A stretch of DNA of 11,734 nucleotides from the NCBI GenBank assembly GCA_036337765.1, contig JAYZDP010000019.1, positions 1-11,734 on the forward strand, written 5' to 3'. Each line of letters opens with the position of its first letter. The first letter of the stretch is position 1. The translations under genes and the position numbers were made by a program. This document shows positions 1-5,432 of this stretch, in pieces. The notes beneath the pieces are model-generated. The model was not told the origin of the DNA. It ran no database searches and worked only from the letters and a program-made list of their open reading frames with translations. Source of the DNA: JAYZDP01 sp036337765 (GTDB taxonomy: Bacteria; Acidobacteriota; Thermoanaerobaculia; Multivoradales; Multivoraceae).

Positions 1-9
1 CAACGTCAT
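1..9 (-). CDS. Start of a gene running off the left edge (3 codons)
   Basis: On the minus strand an ATG at 9-7 is followed by ACG and TTG before the window ends. The reverse complement just upstream reads AGGAGGAGACT then ATG, an almost perfect Shine-Dalgarno site at 5 nt spacing and the strongest ribosome binding site in the window. That makes a genuine start likely although only Met-Thr-Leu is visible. Its product cannot be guessed. It would be transcribed divergently from the VOC gene at 66, sharing the 56-bp gap between them. Confidence 0.6.
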
Positions 10-40
10 AGTCTCCTCCTGTAGTAGGCTCCACATCCTA
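10..40 (-). promoter_or_regulatory. RBS and possible -10 of the left-edge gene
   Basis: The minus strand carries AGGAGG at 20-15, five bases before the ATG at 9. Further upstream TAGGAT (minus strand, 40-35) fits a -10 box and would give a leader of roughly 20 nt. No convincing -35 hexamer was seen at 16-18 bp spacing. The RBS is clear; the promoter call is tentative. Confidence 0.45.
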
Positions 41-65
41 ATCGCGCAAAGAAGAGCCACCGGCC

Positions 66-887
66 ATGATCACCGCCATGCCCCGTGTCGCCATCGCCGT
101 CAACGACTGGGACCAGGCTCTCAGCACGTTTCGAGACGCGCTGGGCATGCCGATCGTCGACATTTCGGAGTCGAGCCTGCAGAGCCTCGGAGCGCACGTG
201 GCCATGTGCGTGCCAGAGGGTGGCTCGAACATCGAGCTGATGTCGCCAGGCAGGCCCGAGGCGCCGCTCAGCCAGAGCCTGCAGAAGTTCCTCGACCGCC
301 GCGGGCAGGGCCTGTTCGCTCTAATGCTCGAAGCTCCGGATCCCGACGCCGAGGCGGAGGAACTGCTGGCCCGAGGACTCGACGTGCTTCCGCTCATGGA
401 AGGCGCAGGTGGTCGCGACGTCCACCCCCGATCGACACACGGAGTCCTGATCCGCGTCTACCCCGACAACTCGTTCACGGACACGACCGACGACACCTCC
501 CTGACACCGGGTCTGTCCGGCATCAGCCACGCGATCATCGCGGTAAACGACGTCGGTGCCGCCGCCTCGGTATACGGGCACGGCTTCGGCCTCGACGTCT
601 CGGAGCCCGAGCTAGATGCGGAGCGCGGCGTGATGCGGGTCGTCTGCTCTCCGCCCAAGGGCGGCCAGATCGAGTTCGTCTCCCCTGCCGACACCACGCG
701 TCCGTTCGCCGCACGCATTGCGAGCTTCCTGGGAGAGAGGCGAGAGGGCATGTACGCCCTGGTGCTGCGCGCCGACGATCCGGCCGCCGCCGCCGATGCT
801 CTCGAGGAGCGCGGCATCCCGGTCGAGCGCGGCGAGGACATCGCCGCCTCGGTGTACGGCGCTCGCATCCTCATCAAACAGGCGTAG
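66..887 (+). CDS. Tandem VOC-domain (glyoxalase/methylmalonyl-CoA epimerase-like) protein
   Basis: The 273-residue protein is built of two VOC (beta-alpha-beta-beta-beta) domains, roughly residues 5-130 and 150-273, each starting with an IAVND segment. Both resemble the methylmalonyl-CoA epimerase/lactoylglutathione lyase group: each has an IEL/IEF-x-SP strand followed by a helix (SLQKFLDRRGQG in the first, ARIASFLGERREG in the second). VOC enzymes usually bind a divalent metal through four ligands. Domain 1 has lost the expected ligands (Arg7 where His is expected, Asn before IEL, Phe-Ala for His-His, Arg for the last Glu). Domain 2 keeps His155 and a Gln before IEF but has Tyr-Ala for His-His and Lys for the final Glu. 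Catalysis is therefore uncertain and a ligand-binding role is possible. ATG 66 was used; ATG 78 (codon 5) is an alternative and no strong RBS separates them. It converges on the DUF885 gene, with 15 bp between stops. Confidence 0.85.
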   Translation: MITAMPRVAIAVNDWDQALSTFRDALGMPIVDISESSLQSLGAHVAMCVPEGGSNIELMSPGRPEAPLSQSLQKFLDRRGQGLFALMLEAPDPDAEAEELLARGLDVLPLMEGAGGRDVHPRSTHGVLIRVYPDNSFTDTTDDTSLTPGLSGISHAIIAVNDVGAAASVYGHGFGLDVSEPELDAERGVMRVVCSPPKGGQIEFVSPADTTRPFAARIASFLGERREGMYALVLRADDPAAAADALEERGIPVERGEDIAASVYGARILIKQA

Positions 888-902
888 CTCCGCCCCTCGG
901 CC

Positions 903-2675
903 TCACGACCCAGATCGATCGGCGATCCAGCGATCGATGTGGGCCTCGAGGATGTCGAGCGGAATGGCGCCGTTCTCGAGCACCGCGTCGTGGAAGGCGC
1001 GCAGATCGAAGGACTCACCGAGCGCCGTTTCCGCACGAGACCGCAGCTCGCGGAACTTGAGCTCGCCGAGCTTGTAGCCTAGCGCCTGCCCCGGCCACGA
1101 GATATAGCGATCGACCTCGGCGACGATGTTGTGGGGCGTCAAGGAGGTGTTGGCGAGCATGAAGTCGATCGCCCGTTGCCGCGACCAGCCCAAGGCGTGC
1201 ATCCCAGTGTCGACCACCAGGCGGCAGGCGCGCCACATTTCGTACGACAGCCTGCCGAAGTTCGCGTACGGATCGGTGTAGAAGCCGACATCGAGCCCGA
1301 GCCTTTCAGCGTACAGGCCCCAGCCCTCGACGAACGCAGTGACACCGAAGCCGACGCGGCGGAACATCGGCAGGTCGAGCTCGTTGGCGAGCGTGATCTG
1401 CAGCAGATGCCCCGGCATCGCCTCGTGCGCGGTCAAGGCCTCAAGCTCGTAGAGCGGGCGCTCGGACAGCCGCGAGGTGTTCAGCCGAAAGACCCCCGCG
1501 ATGGAACCGTCCGGCGACGCCGGCTCGGCGTATGCGGTGGTCGTTTTGTGGGCAATGGCCGGCGGTACGGGCTTGATGGTGTACGGCGTACGGGGCAGTC
1601 GACCGAAAAGCCGCGGTAGCTCGCCGTCGAGACGCTTGGCGATCAGCGAGGCCTGCGCCAGATACTCCTCTTCCGACTCGGGATAGAAGCGCGAGTCCGT
1701 GCGCAGAAACTCCTGAAAGACTTCGAAGTCACCATCGAACCCGGTCTCCAAAATGACCGCGTCCATCTCCTCACGAATGCGACTCACCTCGGACAGGCCA
1801 AGCTCGTGAACCTCGTCCGCCGTCATCGACGTGGTGGTATGGCGGCGGATGCCAAAGGCGTAAAGCGCCTCGCCCCCAGGCAGGCCCGAGGCACCGATGT
1901 CGGTTCGGGTCCGCGGAAGATACTCGCCTTCGTAGTACTGGAGAAGCTGCCGATGCGCGGGAACCCCCGCCGCCCGAATCGCGTCACGTGCCTCGGCCCG
2001 CAGGCGCCGCTGGGTCTCGGGCGGGATCGACGACGGCATCTGCGAAAAGGGCTGGAAGAAGACGCTGTCCTCGGGCCGATCGACGAGATGCGTGGAGATC
2101 GCGGCCTCACTGCCCTCGAGCGCCACCCGCGATTGGACGAAGCCGGTGTCGAGCCCCGCCTGCATCAGGGCCATGCCGTCTTTGACGTAGCGCGGCACGT
2201 CGCGGAGCCGGGCGATGTAGCTCTCGTAGTCAGCCCGGTTCAGAAGTGGAACTCGGTCCGGCAGGGAGGCGAGCTGGGTGTACCAGGTGGAGAATCCGGT
2301 CATCGTGTCGAGGTAGCGATAGCCGACCTCCACGGATTGCACGGCCTCCAGATTCAGCCGCTTCAACAGCTCCCAGTTGACGCGGTCGGTCGGCGCGAGG
2401 GCCTCGGGGTCGAGCGCCTCCAGCCGCGTTAGAAACTCGCGACTCGCCACAACCAGTCGCTCGTAGGCTGCGGGCGAGTAGTCCGCCAGCCTGCCGTCGT
2501 AGTCGCGCACACCCACCCGGGTCGCGAGGACCGGATCTTCCCGCAGAGTGAACTGCCAGTGATCCTCGAGAATCGCGTCGAGAGAGTCGGCGGTCGCGAC
2601 GGGTCTCCCAACCGCGGTGAGCAACGAAAGGCCGACCAAGACTCCGAGCCAGGCTCCGCGACGAGCGCTCGTCAT
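903..2675 (-). CDS. Exported DUF885-family putative metallo-hydrolase
   Basis: This 590-residue protein matches the DUF885 family in length and motifs. HEAMPGH at residues 417-423 is the family's zinc-protease-like HExxPGH signature, and FVEGWGLYAERLG around 448-460 supplies the downstream Glu (Glu450). Members are predicted secreted or periplasmic metallo-hydrolases, possibly peptidases, but most have no proven substrate. Residues 1-29 form a Sec signal peptide: Arg5-Arg6, a Leu/Val-rich core, and an ATA|D cleavage site. The start was placed at ATG 2675 because the signal peptide begins there. The open frame extends 27 codons further to a GTG at 2756, but that stretch is basic, not signal-like, and would overlap the divergent cytochrome gene. 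TATACA lies 6 nt before the ATG, so the mRNA may be leaderless. Confidence 0.9.
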   Translation of the reverse strand: MTSARRGAWLGVLVGLSLLTAVGRPVATADSLDAILEDHWQFTLREDPVLATRVGVRDYDGRLADYSPAAYERLVVASREFLTRLEALDPEALAPTDRVNWELLKRLNLEAVQSVEVGYRYLDTMTGFSTWYTQLASLPDRVPLLNRADYESYIARLRDVPRYVKDGMALMQAGLDTGFVQSRVALEGSEAAISTHLVDRPEDSVFFQPFSQMPSSIPPETQRRLRAEARDAIRAAGVPAHRQLLQYYEGEYLPRTRTDIGASGLPGGEALYAFGIRRHTTTSMTADEVHELGLSEVSRIREEMDAVILETGFDGDFEVFQEFLRTDSRFYPESEEEYLAQASLIAKRLDGELPRLFGRLPRTPYTIKPVPPAIAHKTTTAYAEPASPDGSIAGVFRLNTSRLSERPLYELEALTAHEAMPGHLLQITLANELDLPMFRRVGFGVTAFVEGWGLYAERLGLDVGFYTDPYANFGRLSYEMWRACRLVVDTGMHALGWSRQRAIDFMLANTSLTPHNIVAEVDRYISWPGQALGYKLGELKFRELRSRAETALGESFDLRAFHDAVLENGAIPLDILEAHIDRWIADRSGS

Positions 2676-2687
2676 GGCCCTTGTATA
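2676..2687 (-). promoter_or_regulatory. Extended -10-like box directly before the DUF885 start
   Basis: The minus strand reads TGCTATACA then six bases then ATG 2675. TG-n-TATACA matches an extended -10 element (four of six bases of TATAAT plus the TG), and its distance would put the transcription start at or next to the A of ATG. The AAGGG between box and ATG is only 2 nt from the start, too close for a normal Shine-Dalgarno site. No good -35 was found. A leaderless transcript is an inference. Confidence 0.4.
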
Positions 2688-2754
2688 GCACGCGCATCTC
2701 GACGTTGTTCCCCGCTCCTCGCCTGATACCGTGACCCGTCTCCCGCCCCCCACC

Positions 2755-3444
2755 ATGGCCGCTCACCCGATCAGCGTCAGAATCTGTCACTGGATGAACC
2801 TCGTCGCCTGTGGCTTTCTGCTGTGGAGCGGCGTGCACATCTTTCTCGACTTCCCCGAGCTGTACTGGGGAGACACGGGCTACCAGGGCTACCCGGCAAT
2901 CTTCAAGCTGTCGGACTGGGGACTGAGCTGGGACCAAGCGGGTGAGCTCGGCGACCGCATGTGGGGCCGCAACTACCACTTCACTTTCGCCTGGGTGTTT
3001 CTCTTGAACGGCGTCTTCTACGTCGGCTGGAACTTGCTGCGCGGTACCTACAAGAGCCGCATGTTCCCCACCCGGAACGACCTGGCCCCGCGCCAGCTCT
3101 GGGCCACCGTCAAGGCACATCTGCGCTGGCCACGGCCCGAACAGAGATCGCCGCTCGACTACAACACCCTGCAGAAGCTCTCCTACCTCTCGTTGGTCTT
3201 CGTCTATGTCCCCCTCATGCTCCTAACAGGCATCGCCCAAGCACCCGCATTCGCGGCCGCGTGGCCTTGGCTTCTGGACATGTTCGGCGGTCGACAAACG
3301 GCTCGCACGCTGCACGCGATCGGGACGGTCGTGCTCGTCGCCTTCGTCGCCGTTCACATCTTCGAGGTCTTCGGTCGGGGAGCGCTCGCACGGCTGCGCT
3401 CGATGACGATCGGTAGAATCTCCGAAACGAAGGACCCCTCATGA
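2755..3444 (+). CDS. Cytochrome b561-type membrane subunit
   Basis: A 229-residue integral membrane protein with about four transmembrane helices (near residues 15-33, 75-95, 142-165, 185-205) resembling the di-haem cytochrome b subunits of hydrogenases, formate dehydrogenase and thiosulfate reductase. Candidate haem ligands are His12 in the typical RxxHW opening of helix 1, His75 at the start of helix 2, and His187 and His201 in the last helix. The 14-residue spacing of that last pair is characteristic of the family. It should pass electrons between the quinone pool and a periplasmic partner. Its stop overlaps the next gene's start by 4 nt (ATGA), so the molybdoenzyme that follows is the obvious partner. 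ATG 2755 was chosen because the RxxHW helix starts soon after it; an in-frame GTG at 2731 would add eight residues. Neither start has a clear RBS. Confidence 0.88.
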   Translation: MAAHPISVRICHWMNLVACGFLLWSGVHIFLDFPELYWGDTGYQGYPAIFKLSDWGLSWDQAGELGDRMWGRNYHFTFAWVFLLNGVFYVGWNLLRGTYKSRMFPTRNDLAPRQLWATVKAHLRWPRPEQRSPLDYNTLQKLSYLSLVFVYVPLMLLTGIAQAPAFAAAWPWLLDMFGGRQTARTLHAIGTVVLVAFVAVHIFEVFGRGALARLRSMTIGRISETKDPS

Positions 3445-4187
3445 GATTCACTCGCCGCCGGCTGCTCAAAGGCTTGTCCATTCTCGGCAGCGCCCTCGTG
3501 ACCGGGTGCGCACGCGACTCTCTCCTACCACCGCAGGTGCGCGGCGGCCTGGTGGGGATGGCAGACGTTCTGACCATGGGCACCACGCGGATGCTCCTCG
3601 CCGATCAACCCCTGGCGAGGGAGTACGACCGGGGCCGAATCGCGCCGGAGTTTCCGACCTGGGGCCAGACCAACCCCGAAGACGAGGAGTATCAGCGTCA
3701 GCTCCGCGAGGGCTTCGCCGACTGGCGCCTCCCCGTCAGTGGCCTAATCGGAGCGCCGCGTTCGTTCTCGCTCGACGACATCCGCCGGATTCAGGCACGC
3801 ACGCAGATCACGGCCCACGTCTGCGAGCAGGGCTGGTCGGCGATCGCGGAGTGGACCGGCGCCCCGCTCACACGGCTTCTCGACGCCGCCGGCGGTATTT
3901 CGCCCGAGGCGCGCTACGTCGTCTTTCACTCGGTCGACGGCTGGTACGAAAGCCTGGACATGTTCGACGTCGTCCATCCCCAGACGATCCTCGCCTATGG
4001 ACTCAACGGCCGCGACCTCCCGGTCGGCAACGGCGCGCCCGTTCGCCTGCGGGTCGAGCGTCAGTGCGGCTACAAGAGCCTCAAGTTCGTCAAGTCGATC
4101 GAGGTGGTCGACTCGGTGGCCGGGATCGGCAGGGGCAGCGGCAGCCTAGTCTCCGACTTCGGTTTCCACTGGTACGCCGGGGTCTGA
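3441..4187 (+). CDS. Tat-exported lipoprotein molybdopterin oxidoreductase (sulfite oxidase/YedY-like)
   Basis: The 248-residue protein starts with a twin-arginine signal (RRRLLKG, residues 5-11) ending in a lipobox VTGC, so Cys23 is probably lipidated and the enzyme membrane-anchored outside the cytoplasm. The mature part is the sulfite-oxidase-type molybdopterin domain. FADWRLPVSGLIGAPRSFSL (92-111) leads into ITAHVCEQGWSAIAEWTG, where Cys128 is the expected molybdenum ligand, and the domain closes with GYKSLKFVKSIEVVD. The family motif is usually CVEGWS or similar; CEQGWS is a mild variant. Substrate is unknown: relatives include sulfite oxidase and the methionine-sulfoxide reductase MsrP. 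It is coupled by a 4-nt overlap to the cytochrome b561 gene, which likely exchanges electrons with it. GAAGGA lies about 10 nt before ATG 3441 as an RBS. Its stop codon lies inside a large stem-loop. Confidence 0.9.
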   Translation: MRFTRRRLLKGLSILGSALVTGCARDSLLPPQVRGGLVGMADVLTMGTTRMLLADQPLAREYDRGRIAPEFPTWGQTNPEDEEYQRQLREGFADWRLPVSGLIGAPRSFSLDDIRRIQARTQITAHVCEQGWSAIAEWTGAPLTRLLDAAGGISPEARYVVFHSVDGWYESLDMFDVVHPQTILAYGLNGRDLPVGNGAPVRLRVERQCGYKSLKFVKSIEVVDSVAGIGRGSGSLVSDFGFHWYAGV

Positions 4188-4259
4188 GGGGGCCGTGCTG
4201 GGTCATGACGGTAAAGACCTACCCGACATTTCCGCCGTCATGCCACGGCTCCCTCAGAC
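4182..4259 (+). terminator. Long stem-loop at the 3' end of the molybdoenzyme gene
   Basis: The 15-nt arm 4182-4196 pairs fully with 4245-4259, the only non-Watson-Crick pair being G4191-T4250, a G-U wobble in plus-strand RNA. Inside it a second stem, 4204-4211 (CATGACGG) with 4235-4242 (CCGTCATG), is perfect, and GG 4201-4202 can also pair with CC 4243-4244. The gene's TGA (4185-4187) sits within the outer stem. No U-tract follows, so classical intrinsic termination is uncertain; a 3'-end protecting or Rho-blocking structure is equally possible. The pairing is read directly from the sequence; the function is inferred. Confidence 0.6.
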
Positions 4260-4272
4260 TTGCTGTCCCTCC

Positions 4273-4367
4273 GGGAGGGCACTCGCCGCGCAGGCCCGGA
4301 GCCGAGCTCTCAAGCCGGCAGCTACACGCGCGGGTCCCTTCCGGGCCTACGCGGCGAGCGCCCTCCC
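4273..4367 (-). terminator. 27-bp inverted repeat at the 3' end of the SGNH hydrolase gene
   Basis: Arms 4273-4299 and 4341-4367 pair over 27 positions with two exceptions, A4281/C4359 and C4291/A4349. In minus-strand RNA both become U-G or G-U wobbles, so the minus transcript forms an uninterrupted 27-bp stem with a 41-nt loop, while a plus transcript would have two A-C mismatches. The repeat begins 3 bp beyond the SGNH gene's stop codon (4371), in the right orientation for that gene. No U-tract follows. A smaller competing hairpin, CCCTC-CGG-GAGGG at 4268-4279, overlaps one arm. Confidence 0.6.
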
Positions 4368-4370
4368 CCG

Positions 4371-5069
4371 CTAATTGATAACTAAGGGGGCGACGATGTC
4401 GCTCCAGATCTGGTAGCCGGCGTCGTTCATGTGCAGGCCGTCCTCGATGAAAAGACTCGCCACCGGCTCGCCGCTACTGTCGATCATGGGTGACGCGACG
4501 TCGACGAAGCTCAGCAGTGGATCTGTCTTGGCCGCCTTGGCGATCGAGGCGTTGGCTCTCGCCATCTCGGGCCAGAGCGTCCAGCGCGACAGGCTCGGCT
4601 TGATCGCGACATAGTAGACATGAGCGCGCGGCAGGCGCTGCGCTACAAGCGCGCGGAACTTCGAGAAGTCCGCGGCGACGACCTCCGCGCTCTTGCCACG
4701 AGCAACATCGTTGTCGCCCGCGTAGAAGAAGATCGCGCGCGGCGCGTGCGGCGCGACGAGTGTGTCGAAATGGCGGATCGAGTCCGCGATCTCTGAGCCC
4801 CCGAAGCCGCGGTTGACCGCACCGCTCGACGGTAGCCAACGCTCGAGGTCCCACATCCGGATGCTCGAGCTGCCGAGAAAGAGCACTCCACCCGGCGTCG
4901 GCGGCGTCTGCCGATCGAGCTCTGCGAAGCGGTCCATTGCAGGCTGCCAGCGATCGGCCTCCTGAGCAACGGCGACGGACAGAGCGAGAAGCGCCAAGGC
5001 CACGACGGTGCCGAGACGCCGAGTGCTCGAGGTGGAGAGACGAGACAGGACAGAGCGGTTGAGGGTCAT
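4371..5069 (-). CDS. Exported SGNH/GDSL-family hydrolase
   Basis: A 232-residue protein with a Sec signal peptide (basic Arg17-Arg18, hydrophobic 21-33, likely cut after VAVA35) and the four SGNH blocks in order. They are FLGSSSIRMW with nucleophile Ser68 (64-73), NRGFGGSE supplying the oxyanion Gly (86-93), YAGDND with Asn120 (116-121), and DGLHMNDAGY with Asp210 and His213 (210-219). The family includes lipases, esterases, platelet-activating-factor acetylhydrolase-like enzymes and carbohydrate deacetylases; the substrate here cannot be told. Its 3' end carries a very long stem-loop shared in a gap with the converging molybdoenzyme gene. TAGGGT stands 6 nt before ATG 5069. A decayed MAPEG gene lies 21 bp upstream on the same strand. 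Confidence 0.9.
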   Translation of the reverse strand: MTLNRSVLSRLSTSSTRRLGTVVALALLALSVAVAQEADRWQPAMDRFAELDRQTPPTPGGVLFLGSSSIRMWDLERWLPSSGAVNRGFGGSEIADSIRHFDTLVAPHAPRAIFFYAGDNDVARGKSAEVVAADFSKFRALVAQRLPRAHVYYVAIKPSLSRWTLWPEMARANASIAKAAKTDPLLSFVDVASPMIDSSGEPVASLFIEDGLHMNDAGYQIWSDIVAPLVIN

Positions 5070-5081
5070 GCCGTCACCCTA
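5070..5081 (-). promoter_or_regulatory. TAGGGT box 6 nt before the SGNH hydrolase start
   Basis: Minus-strand TAGGGT at 5081-5076 is followed by six bases and ATG 5069. It matches the TAnnnT core of a -10 box placed for a leaderless or near-leaderless mRNA, and TTGGCC sits 19 bp upstream as a weak -35. Alternatively, the AGGG or GGTGA inside it could act as a short Shine-Dalgarno site. The same TAGGGT hexamer precedes the SDR gene start at 7695. Confidence 0.35.
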
Positions 5082-5090
5082 TCGCCGCCA

Positions 5091-5252
5091 CTATGCTGCT
5101 GGCCAACTCTGCAGTGCGAATCGTATCCAGAGAACGCCCAAGACGACGCAGCTCGAAGCGAACAGGGCGAATCGATAGGCAAGGCGATTGAAGCCGATGT
5201 AGACAGCGGCGTGCAGCGTGCGGGCGACGACGAAGAGCCACGCCAGTGTCAC
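5091..5252 (-). pseudogene. C-terminal relic of a MAPEG-family membrane protein
   Basis: In the minus frame ending at TAG 5093-5091, 53 codons encode two hydrophobic helices with the conserved end of MAPEG (membrane-associated eicosanoid/glutathione metabolism) proteins. The first runs TLAWLFVVARTLHAAVYIGF, then comes NRLAYR, then a second helix ending VLWIRFAL. The AR-x-x-HA-x-x-Y and R-x-x-x-R spacing is typical of the family. Full-length members have about 130 residues and four helices. Here the frame is closed by TAG at 5255-5253, and none of the three minus frames further upstream to about 5400 gives the missing N-terminal half. A GTG at 5252 could in principle start a 53-residue two-helix protein, but no RBS is evident. 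A decayed gene is the simpler reading. Confidence 0.6.
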
Positions 5253-5432
5253 CTAGACTGCATCGAGCTCGCCGGGTGGCGATCGTGACCGACAGGATCC
5301 CCGTGCCCCCTAGATAGTCGGGCAGTGGCGGACGGTCGGACATGCCGGACCTAGGCTAGCCGATCCGACCTTTCCGACACGACGCTAGGCCGATACTCTC
5401 TGCCTTCGTTCGAAACACGGAGTGTGAAGACT
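5253..5432. other. Non-coding gap upstream of the acyl-CoA ligase
   Basis: Together with the MAPEG relic, this forms the only stretch over 300 bp without an intact gene. I see no hairpin, repeat or RNA gene in it. An 89-codon minus-strand open frame (5343-5074) crosses it but has an arginine-rich, non-protein-like composition and is out of frame with the MAPEG relic. Plus-strand TACTCT at 5394-5399 could serve as a -10 box for the ligase, giving a leader of about 27 nt. The TTCCGA 16 bp upstream of it is only a poor -35. Confidence 0.4.

Noticed and set aside
206..1060. Long plus-strand open frame (284 codons) overlapping the VOC gene
   Set aside because: Extremely Arg/Pro/Ala-rich with no recognisable fold; it is a GC-rich shadow of the VOC gene in another frame and runs into the DUF885 gene.
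1806..2432. 208-codon plus-strand open frame antisense to the DUF885 gene
   Set aside because: Composition is that of an antisense shadow and no domain is recognisable, while the minus strand has a clear DUF885 protein with a signal peptide and HEAMPGH motif.
2230..3120. 296-codon minus-strand open frame spanning the DUF885/cytochrome divergent gap
   Set aside because: It crosses two well-supported genes and the promoter gap between them and has no recognisable domain.
3506..4378. 290-codon plus-strand open frame over the molybdoenzyme gene
   Set aside because: Arg/Pro-rich frame shadow; the overlapping frame has a Tat signal, lipobox and the molybdenum-binding Cys motif.
5074..5343. 89-codon minus-strand open frame upstream of the SGNH hydrolase
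   Set aside because: Arg-rich and unlike any family; the MAPEG-like helices lie in a different minus-strand frame of the same DNA.
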